A stretch of 64,000 nt of DNA from Pseudogemmobacter sp044142105 (GCF_044142105.1 NZ_JBGTYM010000005.1:1-64000); one strand, 5' to 3'. Counted from the first letter of the stretch, positions 41,688 through 51,012 are shown. Notes: generated from the letters alone by a model not told the origin. Numbers and translations are program-made.

Positions 41688-44471
41688 TCAGCGCTTGAGC
41701 GACCACCACCCCTTGCGGCGCGGCTTGGCCGGGTCATCGGCCACGGGTTCCGCGACCGTCTCGGCCGCCGGATCGGCATGGACCGCCTCTGCCACCGCCA
41801 GGCCCGGATCGACGGCCAGGGGCGGCAGTTCGACCACCAGGGCCTCCGCAGAGACCGGCGCTTCGACAGGAGCAGCCACGACCGGCGCTTCCGCGACCGA
41901 AGCTTCAACCTCCGGCACGGGCGCCGCCTTGGCCTTGCTGCTGCGCGCGCGCGTGGCAGGTTTGGCAGGCTTGGCCTCGCCTTCGGCGGTCGCCGCCTTG
42001 GGCTTAGCGCGGCTCGTCTTCTTCTTCGGCGCGGGCACCTCCGCCGCGGCAGCCTCCGTCGCGACAGCGGCCTCGGCGACAACGGGCGCGGCGGCAGGGG
42101 CCGCCTCTTCCACCGTCACCGCTTCCGGCGTCACCGCCTCGGCCGCGGCGGCGCCCGCCTTGGCGCGCGGCTTGCGGGTGCGCTTGGGCTTGGCCGGGGC
42201 TTCTTCGGCCACCGCCTCGACAGGCGCTTCCGCCGTCCCAGCCACAAGCTCGACGGTCACGGCCAGATCGGCCTCGCCCGCATCGCCCTCGTCACCATCC
42301 TCGCCCTCGTCATCGCCGTCATCGCCCTCGGCCGCCGATGCGCCTGTCGCACCCTCGCCCTGGCCATCGCGGCCGCCGCGCCGACGCCGACGCCGGCGAC
42401 GCTTCTTCTTCCCGCCGCCATCGCCATTGCCTTCGGACCGCGCGGCCTTCGCCTCGCCGCCCTCGGCCACGGCCTCCTCGGCCTCCTCTTCCTCATCGAG
42501 GATCTCGTCGACCAGATCCTCGTCCTCATCCTCGTCGACCGGCGCGCCCATCAGGCCCGCATGGCCCGAGATCACCGTCGAAGGCTCGGGCACGACCCGT
42601 GTCGCGGTCTTGAACTTTTCAATGGAATAATCCGGCGAGACCAGCATCGGATCGGCCTCGATCCGCACCGCCATGCCATAGCGCGTCTCGATCAGGACGA
42701 TATGCTCGCGCTTGTGGTTGAACAGGAAGTTCACGATTCCGACCGGCGCCTTCAGCAGCACTTCCTTCGACCGCTTGCGCGTGCCTTCCTCATCCAGCGC
42801 GCGCAGGATGGTCAGCGCCATGCTGTCATCCGACCGGATCAGCCCGGTGCCATGGCAATGCGGGCAGGGCTGGGTGGTGGATTCCAGCATGCCCGGCCGC
42901 AGCCGCTGGCGCGACATCTCCATCAGGCCAAAACCCGAGATGCGGCCGACCTGAATGCGCGCCCGGTCGGTTTTCAGCTTGTCTTTCAGACGCTTCTCGA
43001 CCGCGGCATTGTTCTTCCGCTCTTCCATGTCGATGAAGTCGATCACGATCAGACCGGCCAGGTCGCGCAGGCGCAGCTGGCGGCTGATCTCTTCCGCAGC
43101 CTCGAGATTGGTCTTGAGCGCGGTTTCCTCGATCGAGCCTTCCTTCGTCGCCCGGCCCGAGTTCACGTCGATGGCAACCAGCGCCTCGGTCACGCCGATG
43201 ACGATATAGCCGCCGGATTTGAGCTGCACGACCGGGTTGAACATGCCGCCCAGATAGCTTTCCACCTGATAGCGCGCGAACAGCGGCATCGGCTCGTCAT
43301 AGCGCTTCACCTGCTTGGCATGGGACGGCATGATCATCTTCATGAAGTCCTTGGCGGTACGATAGCCCGCCTCGCCCTCGACCAGCACCTCGTCGATCTC
43401 TCTGCTGTAAAGATCGCGGATCGAGCGCTTGATCAGATCGCCTTCCTCATAGATCGCCGCGGGGGCGATGCTTTTCAGGGTCAGGTCGCGGACCTGTTCC
43501 CACATCCGCATCAGATATTCGTAGTCGCGCTTGATCTCGGCCTTGGTGCGCTTGGCGCCCGCCGTGCGGATGATCAGGCCGGCGCCTTCCGGCACCTCCA
43601 TCTCGCCCGCGATTTCTTTGAGCTTCTTGCGGTCGACCGCATTGGTGATCTTGCGGGAAATCCCGCCGCCGCGCGCGGTGTTCGGCATCAAGACGCAATA
43701 GCGACCCGCCAGCGACAGATAGGTCGTCAGCGCCGCGCCCTTGTTGCCGCGCTCTTCCTTGACCACCTGCACCAGCATGATCTGGCGCACCTTGACCACT
43801 TCCTGGATCTTGTAGCGGCGCAGCTTGGGGCGGCGCGGGGCCGAAATCTCCTCGGCGACATCCTCCTCGGCGACCGATTCGATCTCGTCATCCGTGTCGG
43901 AGGCATGGTCCATCGCCCGATAGGGCCGCGCGCCATTGCCGTTTTCGACCGCGGCGTGATCATGGCCATGGTCGTGCTCATGCGCATGGTCATGATCCTC
44001 GGCCACGGTCTCGGCGGCCACCGGCTCGGCAAGGGCCTCGGCCCCCTCGTCCTCCAGATCGACCACGTCCATTTCCGACGGGCCACGCGCCACCACCGCC
44101 TCGCCTTCAACGGCGGCGGGCTTGGGGCGCGGGCCCGGACGGCGGCGCTGACGGCGATTGTCTTCCTCTTCCTCGGCCCGCGCCATGGCGCGTTCCTCTT
44201 CCAGAAGCGCCTTACGGTCGGCGACCGGGATCTGGTAATAATCCGGGTGGATTTCCGCAAAGGCCAGGAAGCCGTGCCGGTTCCCGCCGTAATCCACAAA
44301 GGCCGCCTGCAGCGAGGGTTCGACCCGCGTCACCTTGGCCAGGTAGATATTCCCGGCCAATTGGCGCTTGTTCAGGGTTTCAAAGTCGAACTCTTCGACC
44401 TTGTTTCCGTCCACCACGACAACGCGGGTCTCTTCCGCGTGGGTGGCGTCGATAAGCATCTTCTTGGGCAT
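41688..44471 (-). CDS. rne: Ribonuclease E
   Basis: A 927-residue RNase E/G family endoribonuclease, central to mRNA decay and rRNA processing. The S1 domain begins at about residue 36 and is split by a long acidic insertion (about 92-215) containing DHDHAHEHDHGHDH (159-172). The catalytic DNase I-like part follows (VAIDVNSGRAT, LIVIDFIDME), then the zinc-link cysteines in QPCPHCHGTG. From about residue 640 the tail is disordered, with arginine clusters (KKKRRRRRRRRGG) and Ala/Pro/Glu repeats that would bind RNA and degradosome partners. Confidence 0.95.
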   Translation of the reverse strand: MPKKMLIDATHAEETRVVVVDGNKVEEFDFETLNKRQLAGNIYLAKVTRVEPSLQAAFVDYGGNRHGFLAFAEIHPDYYQIPVADRKALLEEERAMARAEEEEDNRRQRRRPGPRPKPAAVEGEAVVARGPSEMDVVDLEDEGAEALAEPVAAETVAEDHDHAHEHDHGHDHAAVENGNGARPYRAMDHASDTDDEIESVAEEDVAEEISAPRRPKLRRYKIQEVVKVRQIMLVQVVKEERGNKGAALTTYLSLAGRYCVLMPNTARGGGISRKITNAVDRKKLKEIAGEMEVPEGAGLIIRTAGAKRTKAEIKRDYEYLMRMWEQVRDLTLKSIAPAAIYEEGDLIKRSIRDLYSREIDEVLVEGEAGYRTAKDFMKMIMPSHAKQVKRYDEPMPLFARYQVESYLGGMFNPVVQLKSGGYIVIGVTEALVAIDVNSGRATKEGSIEETALKTNLEAAEEISRQLRLRDLAGLIVIDFIDMEERKNNAAVEKRLKDKLKTDRARIQVGRISGFGLMEMSRQRLRPGMLESTTQPCPHCHGTGLIRSDDSMALTILRALDEEGTRKRSKEVLLKAPVGIVNFLFNHKREHIVLIETRYGMAVRIEADPMLVSPDYSIEKFKTATRVVPEPSTVISGHAGLMGAPVDEDEDEDLVDEILDEEEEAEEAVAEGGEAKAARSEGNGDGGGKKKRRRRRRRRGGRDGQGEGATGASAAEGDDGDDEGEDGDEGDAGEADLAVTVELVAGTAEAPVEAVAEEAPAKPKRTRKPRAKAGAAAAEAVTPEAVTVEEAAPAAAPVVAEAAVATEAAAAEVPAPKKKTSRAKPKAATAEGEAKPAKPATRARSSKAKAAPVPEVEASVAEAPVVAAPVEAPVSAEALVVELPPLAVDPGLAVAEAVHADPAAETVAEPVADDPAKPRRKGWWSLKR

Positions 44472-44931
44472 GTTGTTCCATTGCGTCCCAAGCGCAAATA
44501 TCCCCCCGGCGAACCGGGGGGCGGATCAATACGGATGGGACGGCTTGTCTGGGCGCGGGCGACGAGCACAGGTGCGCGGGTGCTGCCCGTTGGGCAGACC
44601 TCGCCTGATCCTGCAATGCTCGCGCGCCTCATCGCGGTTCACGTCAAGAGGGCCTTGCGGACCCTCCGCCTTTGGTGGCCAGCCGGACGGCGCTTGCGCT
44701 GTGTCCTTCGGCAATGTGCACAGCCTTGCGGCTGATCCGGCTCCCCTCATGGCGTCGACGCGCTTTGCGCGGCCGGCCCGCCTGGGAAGGGAGAGAATTC
44801 CATAGTCGGCCCCACAGGGCCCCAGGCCCTCAAACTATCGACAAAAGGGGCACCAGCACAATGCTGTTTTTCCGGTGGCCCTCAGAGCCGCGCCAATCCT
44901 GCGCCTGCGGGCCTGCGCAAACGGGCGTGCG
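44472..44931 (-). promoter_or_regulatory. Long leader region of rne
   Basis: About 460 bases lie between rne and the small gene upstream of it, without a supportable coding region. Near the start codon is a hairpin, CCCCCCGG-TTCG-CCGGGGGG on the minus strand (44502-44521), with a stable UUCG loop. A long structured leader is typical of rne, where it allows the enzyme to regulate its own mRNA. The promoter itself was not identified. Confidence 0.5.
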
Positions 44932-45129
44932 TCAAGCCGAGGGCCGGTTGCGGCGCAGATGGCGAAGAAGCCGCAGCAAAAGCCAGATCGCCAATGCGAC
45001 GATGGCAAGCCCGCCCAGCCCGATCAGGATCAGCGCCACCAACAGGCCGTCATAACAGCCCTGCCCCAGACATTCCGCCCGGGCAGGGCTGGCGGCCAGC
45101 ATTGCGATCGGCAAGGCCAGCCGGCGCAT
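44932..45129 (-). CDS. Small secreted or membrane protein after dctD
   Basis: A 65-residue protein beginning one base after the dctD stop on the same strand. A signal-like N-terminus (MRRLALPIAMLAASPARA) is followed by a pair of cysteines (ECLGQGC), one strong membrane helix (LLVALILIGLGGLAIVALAI) and an arginine-rich end. No family is recognised. The tight spacing to dctD and the plausible topology support it as a gene. Confidence 0.6.
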   Translation of the reverse strand: MRRLALPIAMLAASPARAECLGQGCYDGLLVALILIGLGGLAIVALAIWLLLRLLRHLRRNRPSA

Positions 45130-45130
45130 C

Positions 45131-46465
45131 TCAGACGTAATCCGACCGGGTCAGGCTGTATTTGGCCATCTTCTCGTTCAACGTCCGGCGCGGCAGGCAC
45201 AATTCGTCCATCACCGCGACGATGCTGCCCTTGTGGCGGCGCATCGTGTTGTCGATCAGCATCCGTTCGAAAGCCTCGACATATTCCTTCAGCGGCTTAC
45301 CCTCGGTCGTCATCGCCGACGGACCCGAAGTCTCGTTGTCGGCCATCAGCAAGGACGCGATCGAACCCGAGCCGCGGCGGTTCTGCAAGACCGCGCGTTC
45401 CGCAATATTGACCAATTGCCGCACATTGCCCGGCCAGGGCGCCTGCAACAATTGCGCCGCTTCCTGCGCCGTCACCTGCGGGGCTTCACAGCCATATTCC
45501 TCGGAAAACTGCTCGCTCAACCGCGTGAACAGCTGCAGGATATCCTCGCCCCGCGCCCGGAGCGGCGGCAGAACGATGGTCATCGCGCCCAGGCGATAGA
45601 ACAGGTCCTGCCGCAGCGTCTGTTCCAGCGTCATGTCCGGCGCATGCTGGTTGCAGATCGCGATGATCCTGGTCTCCGGCGGCACACCCTGCTCGTTGAT
45701 GAAGGTCAGAAGCCGCGCCTGAAGCGCATTGGGCAGCGCCTCGATATCCTCAAGGCACAGCGTTCCGCCGCGCGCCTCTTCGACCAGCGGGATCGCCCCG
45801 TCATCGCCGCCTGGCCCGAAAAGCTTGGTCGCAAGCTGATCCTCGGCCCAGGCCGCACAAGAGATGGTGACGAATTTCTTCGATGCCCGCGGCCCGACCG
45901 CGTGCAGCGCATGGGCCACCAGGGTCTTGCCCGTACCGGTCTCGCCATCGATCAGAACGTGGGAATCCGCCTGGCCCAGATCGAGAATATCCTCGCGCAG
46001 CCGCTCCATCGCCGGGCTGGACCCCACGAGCTTCTTCATGATGGTCGAGCCATCCGACAATTCTTTTCGCAGCGCGCGGTTGTCCAGCGTCATCCGCCGC
46101 GCCTGGGTGGCCTTCTTGGCCAGTTCTGTCATCCGGTCGGGGTTGAACGGCTTTTCCAGGAAATCGAAAGCGCCGACGCGCATCGCCTCGACCGCCATCG
46201 GCACATCGCCATGGCCGGTGATCATGATCACCGGCAGGCCGGAATCCTGGCTCATAAGGCGCTTCAGGAAGGCCATGCCATCCATGCCCGGCATCTTGAT
46301 GTCCGAAACGACAACCCCTTGAAATTCGGGTCCGATTGCCTTCAGCGCATCTTCGGCGCTGCCATAGGTCTCGGTGTCGAACCCCGAAAGCGCCAGCCAT
46401 TGGCTGATCGACGCCCGCATATCTGCCTCGTCGTCGACGATCGCCACTTTCATCGTGCGTGCCAT
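45131..46465 (-). CDS. dctD: DctD-like response regulator lacking GAFTGA
   Basis: A 444-residue NtrC-class regulator. The receiver has its phospho-acceptor at Asp55 (VVSDIKMPGMDG). The AAA+ domain has Walker A GETGTGKT (174-181), but the sigma-54-contacting L1 loop is missing: where ELFGHEKGAFTGA is expected it reads KLFGPGGDDGA. Walker B is altered to GGTLCLEDIEALP. The C-terminal Fis-type HTH is present (RRTLNEKMAKYSL). It probably partners DctB in C4-dicarboxylate control but should not activate sigma-54 polymerase in the usual way. GAGGGG precedes the ATG. Confidence 0.88.
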   Translation of the reverse strand: MARTMKVAIVDDEADMRASISQWLALSGFDTETYGSAEDALKAIGPEFQGVVVSDIKMPGMDGMAFLKRLMSQDSGLPVIMITGHGDVPMAVEAMRVGAFDFLEKPFNPDRMTELAKKATQARRMTLDNRALRKELSDGSTIMKKLVGSSPAMERLREDILDLGQADSHVLIDGETGTGKTLVAHALHAVGPRASKKFVTISCAAWAEDQLATKLFGPGGDDGAIPLVEEARGGTLCLEDIEALPNALQARLLTFINEQGVPPETRIIAICNQHAPDMTLEQTLRQDLFYRLGAMTIVLPPLRARGEDILQLFTRLSEQFSEEYGCEAPQVTAQEAAQLLQAPWPGNVRQLVNIAERAVLQNRRGSGSIASLLMADNETSGPSAMTTEGKPLKEYVEAFERMLIDNTMRRHKGSIVAVMDELCLPRRTLNEKMAKYSLTRSDYV

Positions 46466-46472
46466 TGGCCCC

Positions 46473-48233
46473 TCATTCTGCTGCTTCCTGCTCCTTGCCG
46501 AGGATCGGCAGCTGCATCTCGAAGACCGCGCCGCCGTTTTCCCCGTTGCGGGCCGTCAACCGGCCGCCAAGGTCGCCTACAATGCCCGACGAGATGGCAA
46601 GGCCAAGCCCGACCCCCTCTCCCGGTTTCTTGGTGGTGTAAAATGGCTCAAAGAGATTGTCCAAATCGGCAATCCCATGCCCATTGTCGCGTACCGTCAA
46701 AGTCGCCGTCTCGCCCGCCGCCAGAAGAAGCTCGACATGCGGTGAAGGCGATTCCTTGATCGCGTCCAGCGCGTTGCGCAAAAGGTTGATGATGACCTGT
46801 TCCAGACGGATCCGATCAGCCATCACCATAACCGGCTGGCGCGGCAGGGTGCGGGTGATCTTGACGACGCGCGCCTTCAGCTGCGGCTCCATCATCGACA
46901 GCGCCGATGAGATACAGGCACGAAGGTCAACCGGTTCAAAGGCTTCGCCGCCTTTCCTCGCGTAGCTTTTCAGCTGCCGCGTGATCGCGCCCATCCGCTC
47001 GATCAGGTCATCTATCCTCTGGAAAGATGACAGCGCCTCATCCGGCCGCTTGCGCTGCAACAACAGCCGCGCCCCCGCCAGATAGGTCTTCATCGCGGCC
47101 AGCGGCTGGTTCAGCTCATGGCTCACCGCGGCCGACATCTCGCCCAAAGCCGCCAGTTTCGACGATTGCGCCAGGGTCTGCTCGGCCACTTCCAGGTTCT
47201 TCTGCACCCGCTCGCGTTCCGCGATCTCGCGCTGCAGCCGCGCGTTCAACAGCCGCAGCTCCGCCGATTCCCGTTGCAGACTGACCGAACGCGACCAGGC
47301 CCGTCGCGACAGGACATAGAAGGACAGCGCCATCAGGATGGCGAAGCCCATGATCTCCAGCGCCAGGATGCCATTCACCTTCTCGCGCACCGAATCATAG
47401 GCTGTGAAGGTCACGATCTTCCAGCCGCGGAACGGCACCCGAGCCTCGGTCCGCATCACCGCCTCGCCCTTCACATAGGCGTCCGGCGGCTCCCAGGCCC
47501 AGTCGGTCGTGGCCTGAAAGGCCCGCGCGATGGCCGAGGGCGCATCCTTCACCGCCAAGGCCTCGCTCAGCGGCAGACCGCGCCAGACCGGCTCGGTCGC
47601 CAGGATCACCGTGCCCTCGCTGTCCGTCACCAGCACGGCATCCTGCAACCCCGACCAGGCGCGCTCATATTTCATCAGGTCGACCGAGACGACGATCACC
47701 CCCAGCACCTTGCCATCCGCGCGCAGCGCCCGCGAATAGGTAAAGTCGAAGCCGCCCGCCTCGCGCTTGACCGAGGTGAAGACCGTCTCCTTGGCCCGCT
47801 GCGCATCGACGAAATAGGGGTCGCTGCGGTGGCTCACGCCCAGAAGGTTGCGGTTCGTCGCCCCCACCACGCGCCCGTCGCCATCCATGAGCCGGATCGA
47901 GGCCACGCCGATTTCCGATTGCAGCTGGATCAGCTTGGCCGATGTGGACGAGAAATTCCCGTCCCGCAGCGCCGTGATCAGATCAGGGTCGCGCGCCAGG
48001 ATCAGCGGCACCACCGAGGTGCGCTGCAATTCCGACACCAGATTCCCGGTATACAGCGCCAGCCGCACGTCCGACCGGTTGCGCGTCGTCTCGACAAAGC
48101 GCTCGGTCAGCCAGCGGTTCGACACGATCACCACGCCCACCGCCACAAGGATCAGGAAGGCCACGACAATCTTCACCCCCAGGGGCAGGCCCTGCGGTGC
48201 GTCGTCGGTCTCCGTGGCGGTATCGGCAAACAT
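46473..48233 (-). CDS. dctB: DctB-type sensor histidine kinase
   Basis: A 586-residue membrane kinase. One helix near the N-terminus (about 20-42) and another near 290-310 flank a periplasmic double-Cache sensor domain that in DctB binds C4-dicarboxylates. A coiled coil leads to the phosphorylated histidine in AAVSHELNQPLAAMKTYL, then the ATP-binding N, G1 and G2 boxes (NLLRNALDAIKE, VRDNGHGI, GEGVGLGLAISSGIV). dctD follows after seven bases. No dctPQM or dctA transporter gene is in the window. Confidence 0.92.
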   Translation of the reverse strand: MFADTATETDDAPQGLPLGVKIVVAFLILVAVGVVIVSNRWLTERFVETTRNRSDVRLALYTGNLVSELQRTSVVPLILARDPDLITALRDGNFSSTSAKLIQLQSEIGVASIRLMDGDGRVVGATNRNLLGVSHRSDPYFVDAQRAKETVFTSVKREAGGFDFTYSRALRADGKVLGVIVVSVDLMKYERAWSGLQDAVLVTDSEGTVILATEPVWRGLPLSEALAVKDAPSAIARAFQATTDWAWEPPDAYVKGEAVMRTEARVPFRGWKIVTFTAYDSVREKVNGILALEIMGFAILMALSFYVLSRRAWSRSVSLQRESAELRLLNARLQREIAERERVQKNLEVAEQTLAQSSKLAALGEMSAAVSHELNQPLAAMKTYLAGARLLLQRKRPDEALSSFQRIDDLIERMGAITRQLKSYARKGGEAFEPVDLRACISSALSMMEPQLKARVVKITRTLPRQPVMVMADRIRLEQVIINLLRNALDAIKESPSPHVELLLAAGETATLTVRDNGHGIADLDNLFEPFYTTKKPGEGVGLGLAISSGIVGDLGGRLTARNGENGGAVFEMQLPILGKEQEAAE

Positions 48234-48278
48234 GGCGCGATCCTAAGCCTGCCGCGAAACCCCCTCAAGCGGGCGGCA

Positions 48279-48947
48279 TCAGGCCAGCGCCATCCCGCCC
48301 ATCAGGCCCTTGAACAGCGCCGCCCCATCGGTCGAGCCATGCAGCGCCTCGGCCGCGCGCTCGGGATGCGGCATCATGCCCAGGACGCGGCGATTGTCCG
48401 ACAGCACGCCCGCAATGTCGCCCATCGCGCCATTGACCGGCTCGGCATAGGTGAAGGCGACCAGATCCTCGCCCTGCAACCGCGCCAGACCTTCGGCGTC
48501 GATCGTGTAATTGCCATCGTGATGGGCCACCGGAACCGCGATCTCCTGCCCCTTCTCATAGCCCTGCGTATAGGCCGAAGCGCAGGTGGCGACTTTCATC
48601 CTGACCGTGCGGCAGACGAATTTCAGCCCGGCATTGCGCATCAGCGCGCCCGGCAGCAGGCCCATCTCGGTCAGGACCTGAAAGCCGTTGCAGATGCCCA
48701 GAACATAGCCGCCGCCTTCGGCATGGCGCTTCACCGCGGCCGAGATCGGCGATTGCGCGGCAATGGCGCCGCAGCGCAGGTAATCGCCATAGGAAAAGCC
48801 GCCCGGCACCCCCACGACATCCACGCCCGCAGGCAGCGCCGTGTCCTTGTGCCAGACCCGGTCCACCTTGAACCCCGCGCCCTCAAAGGCCACCGCAAGA
48901 TCGCGGTCGCAATTCGACCCGGGAAAGGTGATGACGGCGGCTCTCAT
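48279..48947 (-). CDS. purQ: FGAM synthase glutaminase subunit PurQ
   Basis: A 222-residue class I glutamine amidotransferase. It starts MRAAVITFPGSNCDRDL; the nucleophile cysteine is in LGICNGFQVL, and the histidine-glutamate pair is in MMPHPERA. It supplies ammonia to PurL in the fourth step of purine synthesis with PurS (at 36925). ATG at 48947 follows AGGAG. It is separated from purC-purS by about 11 kb and lies on the opposite strand. Confidence 0.95.
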   Translation of the reverse strand: MRAAVITFPGSNCDRDLAVAFEGAGFKVDRVWHKDTALPAGVDVVGVPGGFSYGDYLRCGAIAAQSPISAAVKRHAEGGGYVLGICNGFQVLTEMGLLPGALMRNAGLKFVCRTVRMKVATCASAYTQGYEKGQEIAVPVAHHDGNYTIDAEGLARLQGEDLVAFTYAEPVNGAMGDIAGVLSDNRRVLGMMPHPERAAEALHGSTDGAALFKGLMGGMALA

Positions 48948-49064
48948 CGGCAGCACTCCTGCTTGGGGATGGCGCGGTTCCTATCCCATGCGCGCCGGGC
49001 TTTCCAGAGCGTTTGGCCACCCCCGCCCCTTGCGGCGCGGCTTTTCCTGCGCCATGCCTGTTCC

Positions 49065-50432
49065 ATGCTCAGCGATCCCGCCCTTGCCGATCTGTCCGCC
49101 CTGTTCGGCGCGCGCTTCTCGACCGCCCGTGCCGTGCTGGACCATCATGCCCAAAGCGAAAGCCTGGTCTCGGCCCCGCCGCCCTGGGCCGTGGTCTTCC
49201 CCGAAACGACGCAAGAGGTTTCGGCGCTCGCCGCGCTGTCCGACCGCCATGGATTCCCGCTGATCGGCTGGGGCGCCGGCACGTCGCTGGAAGGCCATGC
49301 CCTTGCGCCGCAGGGCGGCGTCACCGTCGATTTCACCCGGATGGACCGCGTTCTTGCTGTCCATCCCGAGGATATGGTCGCCGTGGTCCAGCCCGGCCTG
49401 ACCCGCATCGCGCTGAATGACGCGCTGCGCGCCACCGGTCTGTTCTTCCCGGTCGATCCCGGTGCCAATGCCTCGTTGGGCGGCATGGCCTCGACCCGCG
49501 CCTCCGGCACGGCGACCGTCCGCTACGGCACGATGCGCGACAATGTTCTTGGGCTCGAGGTCGTTCTGGCCGGCGGTGAAGTCATCCGCACCGGCACCAT
49601 GGCGCGCAAATCCGCCGCCGGCTACGATCTGACCGGCCTGATCGTCGGCTCCGAGGGCACGCTCGGCCTGATCACCGAACTGACCCTGCGCCTGCATGGC
49701 CAGCCCGAGGCGGTGTCCTCCGCCGCCTGCGCCTTCCCTTCGGTTTCGGCGGCGGTGGATTGCGTCATCGCGACGATCCAGATGGGCCTGCCCATGGCGC
49801 GGATCGAGCTTCTGGACGAAGCGACGGTTGCGGCGGTCAACGCCTTCTCGCATCTCGCCCTGCCGCCCGCGCCGCAATTGCTGCTGGAATTCCACGGCTC
49901 GCCCGCCAGCGTCGCCGAACAGGCCGAACGCTTTGGCGAGTTGGCCGCCGGTTTCGGCGCACAGGGCTTCCAATGGGCGGAAAAGCAGGAAGACCGCAAT
50001 CGGCTCTGGGCGGCGCGGCATCAGGCCTATCGCGCCATTCTGGCGTCACGGCCCGGCGCAACCGCCGTTGTGACGGATGTCTGCGTGCCGATTTCGGCGC
50101 TGGCGCAGGCTCTGGCCGAGACTGCGGCGGATATCGCGGCCTCACCGCTGCCCGGCCCGATTCTGGGCCATGTCGGCGACGGCAATTTCCATGCGATCCT
50201 GATGGTGAAACGGGGGGATGCGGCCGAGGCTGCCGTGGCCAAGGACCTTGCCCGTCGCATGGCCGAACGGGCCCTACGGCTGGGCGGCACGATCACCGGC
50301 GAGCATGGCATCGGCTTCGGCAAGACCGGGCTGATGCCGGCCGAACATGGCGCGGGCTGGCAGGCAATGGGACGGATCAAGCAGGCGCTGGACCCGAAGG
50401 GGCTGATGAACCCCGGCAAGATGGTGCCCTGA
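49065..50432 (+). CDS. FAD-linked D-lactate/glycolate-type dehydrogenase
   Basis: A 455-residue flavoprotein with an N-terminal PCMH FAD domain (PWAVVFPETTQEVSALAAL, IGWGAGTSLEGHAL, DPGANASLGGMASTRASGT) and a C-terminal FAD-oxidase domain with the metal-site motif ILGHVGDGNFHA and the end ITGEHGIGFGKTGLM. It matches D-lactate dehydrogenase (cytochrome) and GlcD-like enzymes; substrate is uncertain. ATG at 49065 is chosen because the family's N-terminus starts there; the open frame continues far upstream only as a non-coding shadow. Confidence 0.88.
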   Translation: MLSDPALADLSALFGARFSTARAVLDHHAQSESLVSAPPPWAVVFPETTQEVSALAALSDRHGFPLIGWGAGTSLEGHALAPQGGVTVDFTRMDRVLAVHPEDMVAVVQPGLTRIALNDALRATGLFFPVDPGANASLGGMASTRASGTATVRYGTMRDNVLGLEVVLAGGEVIRTGTMARKSAAGYDLTGLIVGSEGTLGLITELTLRLHGQPEAVSSAACAFPSVSAAVDCVIATIQMGLPMARIELLDEATVAAVNAFSHLALPPAPQLLLEFHGSPASVAEQAERFGELAAGFGAQGFQWAEKQEDRNRLWAARHQAYRAILASRPGATAVVTDVCVPISALAQALAETAADIAASPLPGPILGHVGDGNFHAILMVKRGDAAEAAVAKDLARRMAERALRLGGTITGEHGIGFGKTGLMPAEHGAGWQAMGRIKQALDPKGLMNPGKMVP

Positions 50433-50467
50433 GACCCGTTGCGGTCAGGGCACCCTGTGGATCACGA

Positions 50468-50629
50468 TTACCAGTTGCGGAAACGGCCGGCGGCCACTTC
50501 GCGCTGACGGCGCGCGCGCTCTTCCGCGCCTTCGGCCGCATTGACGTAAAGCCCTTCGATATCCGAGATCACCGTGCTCAGCGACGGGATGCGGAAACCG
50601 GAAATCAGCGAACGGATCTTCTTGGTCAT
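50468..50629 (-). CDS. 53-residue small protein, paralogue of next
   Basis: Short frame MTKKIRSLISGFRIPSLSTV... ending REVAAGRFRNW, preceded by GGAGAATGAG. It resembles the 53-residue protein encoded just upstream: same length, an N-terminal amphipathic basic helix ending RxPS, and the C-terminal RxREVxxGxFR. It has a charged helix between. Likely a diverged DUF3563-like paralogue; function unknown. Too short for most gene callers. Confidence 0.65.
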   Translation of the reverse strand: MTKKIRSLISGFRIPSLSTVISDIEGLYVNAAEGAEERARRQREVAAGRFRNW

Positions 50630-50691
50630 TTTCTCATTCTCCGCGCGGGACGGGTGCAGAGCAGCACCGGGCCAGCGCTCTTCCTTGCGGT

Positions 50692-50853
50692 TTAGCGGTC
50701 AAAGGGCGAGCGGCGGAACAGGCCCTGATCGACTTCGCGCTCGCGGCGCTCCAGGTCGACCAGCGACACCGCCGCGCTCAGATAGGCATGTTCCTGATCG
50801 GCGATGCTGGGCATGCGCAGGCGGCCAAGAACGGTTTGCAGGCGGTTGAACAT
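50692..50853 (-). CDS. 53-residue DUF3563-like protein
   Basis: Short frame MFNRLQTVLGRLRMPSIADQ... ending LFRRSPFDR. The middle AYLSAAVSLVDLERREREVD fits the DUF3563 pattern (AYLxxAxDxxDLERRxRELD). A very strong ribosome site (AAGGAGGG) lies upstream, which suggests abundant expression. It is followed 62 bases later by its paralogue. The role of the family is not known to me; related short proteins are often stress-induced. Confidence 0.72.
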   Translation of the reverse strand: MFNRLQTVLGRLRMPSIADQEHAYLSAAVSLVDLERREREVDQGLFRRSPFDR

Positions 50854-51012
50854 GGCTGAACCCTCCTTATCGGTTCATGCCCATTAGTTAGAATGCCGCA
50901 CCGCAGAAAACATCGGACCTTTGGGTCTTGCCGTCATGCGCAGACATCATAGCTCGCGCAGAAAACGCGTAACTTGCGGGCATTTTCCGGGGATGTTGCG
51001 ACCGAGCGCAGC

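Noticed and set aside
41778..44735. A 985-codon open frame on the plus strand opposite rne
   Set aside because: It mirrors the rne gene codon by codon in a GC-rich sequence, has no family resemblance, and its composition (runs of Leu, Gly, Arg, His) is typical of antisense shadows.
47118..49064. Long upstream extension of the FAD dehydrogenase frame
   Set aside because: The extension runs antisense through dctB and purQ, which are clearly real; the dehydrogenase family N-terminus starts at 49065.
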